Origin: an uncultured Flavobacteriales bacterium
Lineage (GTDB): Bacteria; Bacteroidota; Bacteroidia; Flavobacteriales_D; Crocinitomicaceae
Reading direction: 5' to 3'
DNA: 64,000 nucleotides
NCBI GenBank assembly: GCA_903945495.1
Contig: CAJAVU010000104.1
Span: 1 to 64,000, forward strand
The notes under the pieces were generated by a model. It saw nothing but the letters and a program-made list of their open reading frames with translations, searched no databases and was not told the DNA's origin. Shown in pieces: positions 25,325 through 35,756 of the stretch (position 1 is the stretch's first letter; the number at the start of each line of letters is the position of its first letter). Position numbers and translations under genes: made by a program.

Positions 25325-26698
25325 ATGGCTCAAAAACCTTCAATTCCGAAAGGAACCCGTGATTTTTTACCAATCGAGGTAGCGCGCAGAACGTATATTT
25401 TTGATACAATCAAGCATTCCTTCAAAAAATTCGGTTTCGCTCCGATTGAAACTCCTTCATTTGAATTGTCTTCAACTTTAATGGGGAAATACGGTGAAGA
25501 AGGTGATCGTTTGATTTTCAGAATTTTGAATTCTGGTGATAAAATGCTAAAAGCTGATTTACAAGCATTGGAAGATAAAAACTTGGCTCGCTTTGCTAAT
25601 TCTTTGGCTGAAAAAGCGTTGCGTTATGATTTAACTGTTCCCTTTGCACGTTTCGTTGTGCAACACCAAAATGATTTATCGTTTCCATTTAAACGCTACC
25701 AAATTCAACCAGTTTGGAGAGCGGATCGACCACAACATGGTCGTTATCAGGAATTTTTTCAATGTGATGCGGATGTTGTAGGAAGTGATTCGTTGATTTA
25801 TGAAGTGGATTTCGTGTTTTTGTTCGATGAAATTTTATCAAACCTACAATTACCAAGTTTCACAATTAAAATTAACAACCGCAAAATTCTTTCTGGAATT
25901 GCCGAAGTGAGTGGTGAATCAGATAAATTGATTGACATTACCGTTGCAATCGACAAATTGGATAAAATTGGTGAAGAAGGCGTTGTCAAAGAATTGACAG
26001 AAAAAGGGCTTTCTTCAGATGCCATTGCGAAAATTCAACCGCTTTTTAGTTTCTCAGGAACAAATGAGGAGAAAATGGCTAAAATGAAAGAGTTCCTAGC
26101 TACTAGTGAAATCGGTCAAAAAGGCTTGGAAGAACTGCAATTTGTCTTTGATCAAGTAAATGATTTAGGCTTACAAAAAGCTGAATTGGAATTCGATATT
26201 ACGCTTGCTCGTGGATTAAACTATTATACAGGAGCGATTTTCGAAGTGAAAGCGAATGGCGTTAAAATGGGAAGTATTTGTGGTGGTGGACGTTACGACG
26301 ACTTAACTGGTTTATTCGGAATGAAAGGCATGTCAGGTGTTGGGATTTCTTTTGGTGCTGACCGTATTTACGATGTTTTAACTGAATTGGAATTGTTTCC
26401 GAAAGAAACAGATCAAGGACTAACGTTGATGTTTGTGAACTTTGGAGAAAAAGAACAAGCGCACTGCATGAAATTGGTGAAAGCCACACGTGACAATGGA
26501 ATTGATTCTGAATTGTATCCAATTGCTGCCAAAATGCAAAAGCAAATGAAATATGCCAATGATCGCAAAGTGCAATACGTTGCCATTGTTGGTGAAGCTG
26601 AAATGGCTGAAGACTTAATCCAATTGAAAAATATGGAAACTGGTGAGCAAGCTGAAATGAGCATTGAAGAAGTAATCGTCCATCTTAAAAGATTTTAG
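25325..26698 (+). CDS. hisS: histidyl-tRNA synthetase
   Basis: This 457-residue class II enzyme charges tRNA-His. Motif 2 is in [24 protein letters not shown] (about 125-148). The histidine-binding motif [15 protein letters not shown] lies near 300, then GGRYDDL and the motif 3 region [11 protein letters not shown]. The anticodon-binding domain is ~370-457. The ATG at 25325 gives [14 protein letters not shown], the normal family start; the 18-residue extension upstream contains the promoter box. Confidence 0.97.
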   Translation: MAQKPSIPKGTRDFLPIEVARRTYIFDTIKHSFKKFGFAPIETPSFELSSTLMGKYGEEGDRLIFRILNSGDKMLKADLQALEDKNLARFANSLAEKALRYDLTVPFARFVVQHQNDLSFPFKRYQIQPVWRADRPQHGRYQEFFQCDADVVGSDSLIYEVDFVFLFDEILSNLQLPSFTIKINNRKILSGIAEVSGESDKLIDITVAIDKLDKIGEEGVVKELTEKGLSSDAIAKIQPLFSFSGTNEEKMAKMKEFLATSEIGQKGLEELQFVFDQVNDLGLQKAELEFDITLARGLNYYTGAIFEVKANGVKMGSICGGGRYDDLTGLFGMKGMSGVGISFGADRIYDVLTELELFPKETDQGLTLMFVNFGEKEQAHCMKLVKATRDNGIDSELYPIAAKMQKQMKYANDRKVQYVAIVGEAEMAEDLIQLKNMETGEQAEMSIEEVIVHLKRF

Positions 26699-26712
26699 TT
26701 TTATCACACTAT

Positions 26713-26739
26713 AAAGTCGAATTGAATTCGACTTTTATA
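26713..26739. terminator. hairpin between hisS and hutH
   Basis: AAAGTCGAATT and its exact complement are separated by one base, followed by a short TTTTA. It probably ends hisS. Confidence 0.65.
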
Positions 26740-26755
26740 TCAAAGAGATGTATAT

Positions 26756-28240
26756 ATGAAAAACTACGAAATAAATAACAACTGGATTTCACTTGAAGAA
26801 ATCGACGAAATTGTAGGTGAACATCACACACTAGTTTTAGGTGACGACGCGCGTGCAGCGATTCAAAAATGTCGCACGTATTTAGATGAAAAAATCAAAC
26901 GTCACGATAAGTTAATTTACGGTATCAATACTGGATTCGGTTCATTGTGTAACACAGCAATTGATGAAAAAGATTTGGAGCAATTGCAAACAAATTTGGT
27001 TCGTTCTCATGCATGTGGAACAGGTGAGGAGGTTCCCCAAGAAATTGTAAAACGCATGCTTTTGTTGAAGGTTTTAGGACTTTCTCACGGAAGTTCGGGT
27101 GTACAAGTGGCAACTGTTGAGCGTTTGATTTATTTCTTCAACAATAACATTTTACCAGTTGTCTATCAACAAGGAAGTTTGGGTGCATCGGGAGATTTAG
27201 CACCTTTAGCACATCTTTCTTTACCATTGTTAGGAGAAGGTGAAGTATATTTTCAAGGAGTAAAACATGCAACTTCTGATGTATTGAAAGCCTTGCATCT
27301 TGAACCAATTGTTTTGCAATCAAAAGAAGGATTAGCCTTGTTGAACGGTACTCAATTTATGAGTTCATATGCTTCGTATTGCGTTTCGAAAGGAAAGCAA
27401 TTGTGGAACCAATGGAACAAGGTAGCAGCTTTATCTTTAGAAGGATATGACGGGCGTTTAAATCCATTTCAAGCAAATGTCAATGAGATTCGTAATCAGG
27501 TTGGACAAATTGAAACAGCGCATATTTTTAGAAATATATTAGCGGGAAGTGAAATTGTAGCGCAAGAAAAAGCGCATGTGCAAGATCCTTATTCGTTCCG
27601 CTGTATTCCTCAAGTGCATGGAGCTTCGAAAGATGCAATTGATTACGCGGCAATGATAGTTGAACGCGAAGTAAACGCTGTTACAGATAATCCAACGATT
27701 TTCCCAGATGAAGATGATGTTGTTTCTGCAGGAAATTTCCATGGACAACCATTGGCAATCACGATGGATTTCTTGGCGATTGCCTTGGCGGAAATGGGAA
27801 GTATTTCTGAACGTCGTGTGTACAAATTAATTTCAGGAACACGTGGTTTACCTGCTTTTTTGGTTGCTAATCCAGGTTTGAATTCAGGGTTCATGATTCC
27901 ACAATATGCTGGAGCATCAGTAGTTAGTCAAAATAAACAATTGTGTACACCGGCTTCGATTGATACGATTGACTCATCCAACGGACAAGAAGATCACGTT
28001 TCGATGGGAGCAAATGCAGCGACAAAATTGTACCGAATTGTCGAAAATTGCTTCACAATTCAAGGAATTGAATTGTTAAATGCTGCACAAGCATTCGAAT
28101 TCAGAAGACCATTAAAATCTTCGCCTATTTTAGAAGAAGTATTTGCTGCTTACCGTCAAAAGGTAAACTTTGTTAACGATGACATTTATTTGCATCCATT
28201 GATGATGGAAAGTATTAAATTTGTGAAAGAAAAATTTTAA
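26756..28240 (+). CDS. hutH: histidine ammonia-lyase
   Basis: This 494-residue enzyme deaminates histidine to urocanate. The MIO prosthetic group forms from Ala-Ser-Gly at 144-146 in GSLGASGDLAPLAHL. YGINTGFG at 55-62 carries the catalytic Tyr; NPTIF, GNFHG and QEDHVSMG are also present. Its position after hisS and the intact motifs favour histidine over the tyrosine-lyase paralogues seen in pigment clusters. Other hut genes are absent here. It starts 57 bases after hisS and ends 3 bases before the membrane-protein gene. Confidence 0.93.
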   Translation: MKNYEINNNWISLEEIDEIVGEHHTLVLGDDARAAIQKCRTYLDEKIKRHDKLIYGINTGFGSLCNTAIDEKDLEQLQTNLVRSHACGTGEEVPQEIVKRMLLLKVLGLSHGSSGVQVATVERLIYFFNNNILPVVYQQGSLGASGDLAPLAHLSLPLLGEGEVYFQGVKHATSDVLKALHLEPIVLQSKEGLALLNGTQFMSSYASYCVSKGKQLWNQWNKVAALSLEGYDGRLNPFQANVNEIRNQVGQIETAHIFRNILAGSEIVAQEKAHVQDPYSFRCIPQVHGASKDAIDYAAMIVEREVNAVTDNPTIFPDEDDVVSAGNFHGQPLAITMDFLAIALAEMGSISERRVYKLISGTRGLPAFLVANPGLNSGFMIPQYAGASVVSQNKQLCTPASIDTIDSSNGQEDHVSMGANAATKLYRIVENCFTIQGIELLNAAQAFEFRRPLKSSPILEEVFAAYRQKVNFVNDDIYLHPLMMESIKFVKEKF

Positions 28241-28243
28241 GAC

Positions 28244-28765
28244 ATGGAATTCGATAATCAGATTGACAATATTCAAGGAAAGAGAAGTGAACGTCCAGGT
28301 TTCTTGAAGACCTTGTGTATCATGAGTTTTATTTCAACTGGTTTGGCATTGGTTTCAGGATTTATCAACTTATTGTCAGGTCCTTTCACTAAGGAAGAAA
28401 TGATTGAACAAAAGGTTCAAATGATGAAGTCAATCGATGAGTTGAGAACACTAGAAATGGGTAGTTTGGCTGAAATGTTTGAGAAAATTCAACACATGTC
28501 AGAATCAATGAATGGACATTTTTATGCAGCTCAAATTGTCTCTTTGTTAGTTGTTTCAATCGGTATTTTTGGTGTTTGGAAAATGTGGAATGGTGTAAAA
28601 CTCGGATTCCATTTGTACATCATTTATTCATTATTATCTGTATTAACAGTTTATTTCTTTGTTGCACCAGTGGACGTACCTTCATTTGTGGTGATTGTAA
28701 ACCTTATATTTTCTGGAATCTTCGTCTTCATGTATTCGCGCAACCTTAAATGGATGACTTTATAA
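28244..28765 (+). CDS. small multi-pass membrane protein of unknown function
   Basis: This 173-residue protein has a polar N-terminus, then about four membrane segments (~23-45, 97-112, 120-140, 145-163). A Met/Glu-rich amphipathic loop at ~50-90 lies between the first and second. I recognise no family. It starts 3 bases after hutH and so is likely cotranscribed. Its stop is followed 2 bases later by a long period-7 tract. Confidence 0.75.
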   Translation: MEFDNQIDNIQGKRSERPGFLKTLCIMSFISTGLALVSGFINLLSGPFTKEEMIEQKVQMMKSIDELRTLEMGSLAEMFEKIQHMSESMNGHFYAAQIVSLLVVSIGIFGVWKMWNGVKLGFHLYIIYSLLSVLTVYFFVAPVDVPSFVVIVNLIFSGIFVFMYSRNLKWMTL

Positions 28766-28767
28766 AG

Positions 28768-28851
28768 AATTCGTAATTCATGATTCCTCATTCATAATTC
28801 AGGACCATAATCCCGAATCCCGAATCACAAATTTCGAATGCCAAATTCTTT
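28768..28851. repeat. long period-7 tandem tract abutting a promoter
   Basis: Twelve consecutive 7-base units lie without a phase break. The early units resemble aATTCaT and the later ones ATCCCGA (two identical copies at 28810-28823). The tract fills almost the entire gap from the stop codon at 28765 to 4 bases before the -7 box at 28856. Confidence 0.85.
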
Positions 28852-28855
28852 TGTG

Positions 28856-28863
28856 TATCTTTG
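28856..28863 (+). promoter_or_regulatory. -7 box of the ABC-F gene
   Basis: TATCTTTG followed by C is an exact match, 20 bases before the ATG at 28884. The region where a -33 element belongs is period-7 tract. Confidence 0.65.
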
Positions 28864-28880
28864 CGCCAAATTTCGAGTGA

Positions 28881-30506
<1,626 letters not shown>

Positions 30507-30528
30507 TTTAGCGTTCATTATATAATTC

Positions 30529-30562
30529 AAGCCACAGATCTTCTGATTTCTGTGGCTTTTTT
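30529..30562 (+). terminator. ABC-F gene terminator
   Basis: Stem AAGCCACAGA / TCTGTGGCTT with a 10-base loop and a run of T. Confidence 0.9.
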
Positions 30563-30606
30563 GTGGGATCAACTTTCCGAATATCCACTATTGTCGGTAG
30601 AATCAT

Positions 30607-30614
30607 TATTTTTG
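30607..30614 (+). promoter_or_regulatory. -7 box of the M61 peptidase gene
   Basis: TATTTTTG is an exact TAnnTTTG match, 19 bases before the ATG at 30634. Confidence 0.6.
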
Positions 30615-30633
30615 ACTACAAATTTTCAAAATC

Positions 30634-32343
30634 ATGGTGAATTATTCTTTTAGCATTGAAAACGCGAGCCAACAATACATTCAAATCAAAGCAACATTTG
30701 AGGTTTCAAAGGAAACAACACTCGTTCGTTTACCGAGTTGGAGACCTGGACGCTATGAACTAGGCAATTTTGCAAAAAATATAAAAGGTGTTAAAGTTTA
30801 CAATGACGAGAATAAGCGTATTGATGCTGTTAAAGTGAGCAAAGACGCTTGGGAAATTGAAACAACAAGTACAAAAACCATTCGTGTTGAATATGCGTAT
30901 TACGCCTTCGATTTAAATGCTGGTTCAACGTATCTTTCGAAAGAACAATTGTATGTAAATCCTGTAAATTGTTGTGTTTTTACTGAAGAAACTGCACAAG
31001 AAGAAACTAAGGTGGAATTACATATTCCAACATCTTGGAAAGTGGCAGGTTCAATGAAAAATGAGAATAACGTGTTAATCGCAGCAAACTTCGATGAGTT
31101 AGCAGATTCACCTTTCATTTGTTCAGCAAATCTTCAACATGATTCCTATCAAGCAGGAGAAACAACTTTTCATTTGTGGTTCAACGGTCAAGTGAAACCG
31201 GATTGGGAGCGATTGAAAAAAGATTTCAAAGCCTTTTCTGAAAAACAAATTGAGAAATTCGTTGAGTTTCCTGTTGAAGAATACCACTTCTTGTTTCAAA
31301 TTCTTCCAACAAAAGCCTATCACGGTGTGGAACATTGTAAATCGACAGTGATTTGTTTAGGACCAACATACGATTTGTTCGGACCGATTTATAAAGAATT
31401 ATTAGGCGTTTCATCACACGAATTGTATCACACGTGGAACGTGAAAGCGATTCGACCAATTGAAATGTATCCGTACGATTTTACAAAAGAAAATTATTCA
31501 CGTCTTGGATACATTTGTGAAGGAGTTACAACGTATATGGGCGATTTATTTCTTTTGAAAAGTAATGTTTTCACTTTAAAGCAATACTTGGATGAGATGA
31601 ATGTGCAATTGCAAAAACATTTTGATAACCACGCACGTTTCAATTATTCGGTTGGTGATTCTTCGTTTGACACCTGGTTGGACGGATACACGCCTGGTGC
31701 TCCCGGACGTAAGGTGTCAATTTATACGGAGGGTTGTTTGTTGGCGTTTGTTACGGATGTGATGATTATGCGTGCAACAGGAAATCATTATAGCTTGGAT
31801 GCGGTGATGAAAAATTTGTATTTCGATTTTGCCTTACAAGGAAAAGGCGTTTCAGAAGCAGATTATATCGCAACCTTAGAAAATATTTCTGGCATTTCGT
31901 TTAAAGAGTTTTTTGAATTGTATGTGCATGGGACCAATCCGTATGAGGCAATTCTGACGGAAAGTTTCGAATACCTAGGATTAGAATTAAAACATGTTCC
32001 AGCAAAAGCTTATTCAATGGGTCGTTTAGGGTTTAAGGCGGTTCCAAACGGTGCAAATTTCCTTGTAGCGGCATTGTATCCAGGTGGTCCAGCCGATTTA
32101 GCAGGATTTATGGTAGGAGATGAGCTTGTAGCCGTCAATGGCTATCAATTCAATGGTGAATTGGAGAAATGGTTCACATATTTCACAGATGATCAAAAAA
32201 CGATTACGATAAGTCGCGGTGGACGTTTAGTTGAAACAACCATTCCAGAAGTACAACGCTTCTTTTATTCGGAATATTCAGTGGTTGAAATCGCTGAACC
32301 AAACAATTTGCAAAAGAAAGCGCTAGAGCACTGGAAAAAGTAA
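30634..32343 (+). CDS. M61 family (glycyl aminopeptidase-like) metallopeptidase with PDZ domain
   Basis: This 569-residue protein has an N-terminal beta domain (~1-165), a catalytic domain with zinc motif HELYHTWN (HExxH at 262-266) and the downstream Glu in YICEGVTTYMGD near 295, and a C-terminal PDZ domain (~455-540, with GRLGFKAV and AGFMVGDELVAVNGYQ). No signal peptide is evident, so it may be cytoplasmic. It faces the TonB receptor gene across a strong bidirectional terminator. Confidence 0.92.
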   Translation: MVNYSFSIENASQQYIQIKATFEVSKETTLVRLPSWRPGRYELGNFAKNIKGVKVYNDENKRIDAVKVSKDAWEIETTSTKTIRVEYAYYAFDLNAGSTYLSKEQLYVNPVNCCVFTEETAQEETKVELHIPTSWKVAGSMKNENNVLIAANFDELADSPFICSANLQHDSYQAGETTFHLWFNGQVKPDWERLKKDFKAFSEKQIEKFVEFPVEEYHFLFQILPTKAYHGVEHCKSTVICLGPTYDLFGPIYKELLGVSSHELYHTWNVKAIRPIEMYPYDFTKENYSRLGYICEGVTTYMGDLFLLKSNVFTLKQYLDEMNVQLQKHFDNHARFNYSVGDSSFDTWLDGYTPGAPGRKVSIYTEGCLLAFVTDVMIMRATGNHYSLDAVMKNLYFDFALQGKGVSEADYIATLENISGISFKEFFELYVHGTNPYEAILTESFEYLGLELKHVPAKAYSMGRLGFKAVPNGANFLVAALYPGGPADLAGFMVGDELVAVNGYQFNGELEKWFTYFTDDQKTITISRGGRLVETTIPEVQRFFYSEYSVVEIAEPNNLQKKALEHWKK

Positions 32344-32348
32344 GAAAG

Positions 32349-32376
32349 AATTCGTGATTCATGATTCATGATTTAA
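32349..32376. repeat. short period-7 tract after a stop codon
   Basis: Four 7-base units: aattcgt, two identical gattcat, gatttaa. It begins 5 bases after the M61 stop and belongs to the same sequence family as the start of the 28768 tract. Confidence 0.75.
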
Positions 32377-32411
32377 ATTGTATCTAATTTTCCAAGATAC
32401 TTTCATAAAAC

Positions 32412-32446
32412 AAAGAAGGGACGTCGAATATTCGCGTCCCTTCTTT
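32412..32446. terminator. bidirectional terminator between M61 and TonB genes
   Basis: A 12-bp perfect stem AAAGAAGGGACG / CGTCCCTTCTTT has an 11-base loop that is itself partly palindromic. T runs lie on both strands, serving the convergent genes. Confidence 0.9.
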
Positions 32447-32470
32447 TGTATTTTAGTAACTAGTTTCTAG

Positions 32471-34813
32471 TTAAAATTTATAGCTAACTCCAATACTTGG
32501 CATGATTGGGAATTGGTAAATCGCTTTGGATGTAACACGACTCACGTAGAAAATGTTTCTTCTGTCATACACATTCGTTACACTTCCAATCAACTCAAGA
32601 ATGTCGTTGTTTTTGAAGTTGAATTGTTTTTTAACTGTGATATCTAAACGATGATACGTTGGTAAACGTTTACTGTTGAATTCGCCCAATAAAGTAGAAA
32701 CTTCATCTGTATTTGAAGTTGTTGGATCTGTTGTTACACCACCTTGGAAGTCTTCTCCTTGATAATAACCTGCAGTTGGTGTAAATGGCAATCCTGAACC
32801 TAAATTCCAACGAATACTTAATTCGATGTCTTTGTTTTTACCAAACATATACGTTCCAACCAAATTGATATTATGTCTTCTATCAAACACAGGGAAATAT
32901 TCAGCAAATCCATCCCAACGTGTAGAATAACCATATGAATAAACACCCCATAAGAATAAACGATCTTTTGAATACTTCAATAAGAAATCTAAACCATAAG
33001 AAACACCATCTTCAATGATAAAGTCTTTTTTGTAAACGTCATCAACGCTGTTAAATTGAGCAATGTCTTCGTAAATTTTATTTTGATTAATGTTACTCAA
33101 TTGAGAGAAGTATTTGTAGTATCCTTCAACATTCAACATTAAGTTTTTGCCTAAATCATATTCAAAACCAGCAATTGCATGCCATGCATATTGAATACCA
33201 TTATTGATGTCTTTCACTTGTTGGAATTGATTGACAAAAGAGGTTTGAACGTTTGTTGGAGCAGATAATAAACCATTGAAAAGATTCACGACATCTTTGT
33301 CCGAAGATGCTGATGTAAAGTTTTGTGAGAAGCGTCCACCAGAAGCTTTCAAACGAAATTTCTCAGTAGCATTGAACTTAGCGGCAAAACGAGGTTCAAA
33401 TGATGGAGTGCCCAATGAAGCGTATATTTGAACTCGCATGCTTGGTTGAATTACCCATCGATTACGAACAATACGAATATTGTAATAAACGCCAATTTCT
33501 GTGGTGAAATTAGTTGCTTCAATTTTACGTTTGGCTTCGTTGTATGTCACGAAAGATGTATTAAAACCGTTGAAGCTTAAACCATAATTCATTTCACTTT
33601 CATTTTTTAAGAAATACGTGAAATCAAATCCTAAGTCAAATCCTCCAATTTTACTTGTTCGTGGCTCAGAAATCTCTTCTGTAAATGAAGTTTGGTAGGT
33701 ACTTCCGTTCACGTGCCCTTTAATCATCATCGATGAGCTTGTTGGTAATAATACGAAGTTCAAACCACCACCTGATGCTTTCCAATCTAAATCGGCAATT
33801 GAGTAATTAACAGAATCTCTGTTATGAAATCCAAAAGCACTGAATTTAGAACCGCCTTTACTATTGAACGTAACCTTACCATATAAGTCTGTAAAGTTGA
33901 ATGGTAATCCGTTCCCATCATTTACAGAAGGATAAAGTGATTTAGAAGTGTAATCTAATAAACTGTGTTTTGCAGAAAGAACATAAGAACCAGCGCTCAA
34001 ATTTCCTTCACCTTTAGCACGCGACAGAGGTCCTTCGAGTACAGCTTTCGCTAAAAAGGGAGAAACTGATACTTTACCTCCAAACTGTTTGCGGTTTCCA
34101 TCGCGATAAGTGATGTCCATTACGGATGAAATTCGTCCACCATATTTCGCATCAAATCCACCTGTATAGATATCGGCATTTTTCACCAATTCAGTTTCGA
34201 AAATCGAAAAGAAACCGATAGAGTGGAAAGGGTTGTAGATTGTCATCCCATCCAACAAAATTTTATTTTGAATTGGAGTACCACCACGAACATACAATTG
34301 TCCACCTTGGTCTCCTGTCGTTACAACGCCTGGTGTTACGGATAATCCACCAACAATATCGTTTTCAGCTCCCATACTTGGAATGCGCTCTAAGTCTTTT
34401 TTAGACATTTTAAGCGTTGAAACTTGTGTTTGATTTTTTTTCTCTTTGGCTGTTGCAGTGACATTTACTTGATTAAACGATTTTATTTTTGGCAATTTTT
34501 CTAATAAAATGTTGTAATCCAAAATATCTTTATCGACCTTAACCTCAACGTTTACAGTGAAAGTGTAGTAGGTCATATTTTCAACTTGTAAAATATAATT
34601 TCCTTTGTTCACTTTTGGAATAGAGAAGATTCCGTTCACATCTGTCACTGCTCCTGAAACAATAACACTGTCTTTATTTAATAATTTTACTTTTTCAAAA
34701 GCCATTGGTTCTCCATTTGCCTTGTCATGCACTTGACCGCGGATAGTTACATCTTGAGCAAGAGAAGTTCCAACAAAAAGGAAGGTAATTAAAGTAATGA
34801 GAAATAGTTTCAT
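32471..34813 (-). CDS. TonB-dependent receptor
   Basis: This 780-residue outer-membrane receptor has a signal peptide (~1-19), then a carboxypeptidase-regulatory-like domain (~23-110; VTIRGQVHDKANGEPMAFEKV). A plug domain (~115-230) contains IVGGLSVTPGVVTTGDQGGQLYVRGG and DGMTIYNPFHSIGFFSIF. A 22-strand barrel follows, ending in YQFPIMPSIGVSYKF with a terminal Phe. There is no adjacent SusD gene, so it is not a SusCD pair. The substrate is unknown; energy comes from TonB-ExbBD. Confidence 0.95.
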   Translation of the reverse strand: MKLFLITLITFLFVGTSLAQDVTIRGQVHDKANGEPMAFEKVKLLNKDSVIVSGAVTDVNGIFSIPKVNKGNYILQVENMTYYTFTVNVEVKVDKDILDYNILLEKLPKIKSFNQVNVTATAKEKKNQTQVSTLKMSKKDLERIPSMGAENDIVGGLSVTPGVVTTGDQGGQLYVRGGTPIQNKILLDGMTIYNPFHSIGFFSIFETELVKNADIYTGGFDAKYGGRISSVMDITYRDGNRKQFGGKVSVSPFLAKAVLEGPLSRAKGEGNLSAGSYVLSAKHSLLDYTSKSLYPSVNDGNGLPFNFTDLYGKVTFNSKGGSKFSAFGFHNRDSVNYSIADLDWKASGGGLNFVLLPTSSSMMIKGHVNGSTYQTSFTEEISEPRTSKIGGFDLGFDFTYFLKNESEMNYGLSFNGFNTSFVTYNEAKRKIEATNFTTEIGVYYNIRIVRNRWVIQPSMRVQIYASLGTPSFEPRFAAKFNATEKFRLKASGGRFSQNFTSASSDKDVVNLFNGLLSAPTNVQTSFVNQFQQVKDINNGIQYAWHAIAGFEYDLGKNLMLNVEGYYKYFSQLSNINQNKIYEDIAQFNSVDDVYKKDFIIEDGVSYGLDFLLKYSKDRLFLWGVYSYGYSTRWDGFAEYFPVFDRRHNINLVGTYMFGKNKDIELSIRWNLGSGLPFTPTAGYYQGEDFQGGVTTDPTTSNTDEVSTLLGEFNSKRLPTYHRLDITVKKQFNFKNNDILELIGSVTNVYDRRNIFYVSRVTSKAIYQFPIMPSIGVSYKF

Positions 34814-34910
34814 AATTATTAACAGTTCATTTGGAGTCCGAAGATAAAACTTTCTAGTGAATTAGTGCCTTTCAGAAAGCAAAACAATTTGAATGGTATG
34901 AATTATTGAG

Positions 34911-35690
34911 TTAAATGTTGGATGATTTCAGTTGCTTTTTTGCTTTGTCCCAATAAACATCCATCTCCTGAAGATTCATTTCATTGATGTCATCCCCGTT
35001 TTCACGAATCATCGTTTCCATCAGTTTAAAGCGATTAATAAACTTTTGATTCGTTCGAGCTAAAGCATTTTCAGGGTTGATATCGACAAAACGTGCATAG
35101 TTGACAAGTGAAAAAAGAATGTCACCAAATTCTTCTTCCATGGCATCCGAATTCTTCATGTGCTCAACGTGAAATTCTTCTAGTTCTTCTTTGACTTTCT
35201 CCCAAACGTCTTCTTTGTTATCCCACTCAAAGCCGATTCCTTTCACTTTTTCTTGGATGCGCGATGCCTTTACCATGGCTGGAAGAGAAGAAGGTACGCC
35301 TTCTAAAACAGATGTTTTCCCTTCTTTCAATTTGATTTTTTCCCAATTGGCTTTCACCTCATCCTCGGTTGTTGCAATGGTATCTCCGTAAATATGTGGA
35401 TGACGATTCACTAATTTATCGCAAATGGCATTTAAAACGGATGTAACATCAAATGCATTTTGTTCTTCTCCAATTTTGCAATAAAATACCATGTGTAAAA
35501 ACAAATCACCAATTTCTCCTTTCAATGAATTTAGGTCATTGTCAATAATCGCATCAGCAAGTTCGTATGTTTCTTCAATGGTCAGCGGTCTCAGGGTATC
35601 CAAGGTTTGCTTTTTGTCCCAAGGACATTTTTCTCTTAAATCGTCCATGATATCCAATAATCGCTGGAATGCTGCTAACCTTTGATCCAT
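34911..35690 (-). CDS. mazG: nucleoside triphosphate pyrophosphohydrolase MazG
   Basis: This 259-residue protein hydrolyses noncanonical or surplus NTPs to NMP and pyrophosphate. It has two MazG domains. The first includes CPWDKKQTLDTLRPLTIEETYELADAI (EExxE metal ligands near 34-39) and GDLFLHMVFY; the second, ~125-250, includes EFGDILFSLVNYARF. A minus-strand -7 box lies 13 bases before the ATG. It is divergent from the PagL-like gene. Confidence 0.96.
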   Translation of the reverse strand: MDQRLAAFQRLLDIMDDLREKCPWDKKQTLDTLRPLTIEETYELADAIIDNDLNSLKGEIGDLFLHMVFYCKIGEEQNAFDVTSVLNAICDKLVNRHPHIYGDTIATTEDEVKANWEKIKLKEGKTSVLEGVPSSLPAMVKASRIQEKVKGIGFEWDNKEDVWEKVKEELEEFHVEHMKNSDAMEEEFGDILFSLVNYARFVDINPENALARTNQKFINRFKLMETMIRENGDDINEMNLQEMDVYWDKAKKQLKSSNI

Positions 35691-35703
35691 TCTTTTTTTT
35701 AAT

Positions 35704-35711
35704 CAAAATTA
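35704..35711 (-). promoter_or_regulatory. -7 box of mazG
   Basis: On the minus strand it reads TAATTTTG, an exact TAnnTTTG match, 13 bases before the mazG ATG. Confidence 0.6.
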
Positions 35712-35741
35712 GAATTTTTTTAGAAGTCAGAGTCAAATCAC

Positions 35742-35749
35742 TATTTTTG
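35742..35749 (+). promoter_or_regulatory. -7 box of the PagL-like gene
   Basis: TATTTTTG is an exact match, 7 bases before the ATG at 35757, so the expected 5' leader is very short. It lies back to back with the mazG box. Confidence 0.6.
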
Positions 35750-35756
35750 TTCACGT

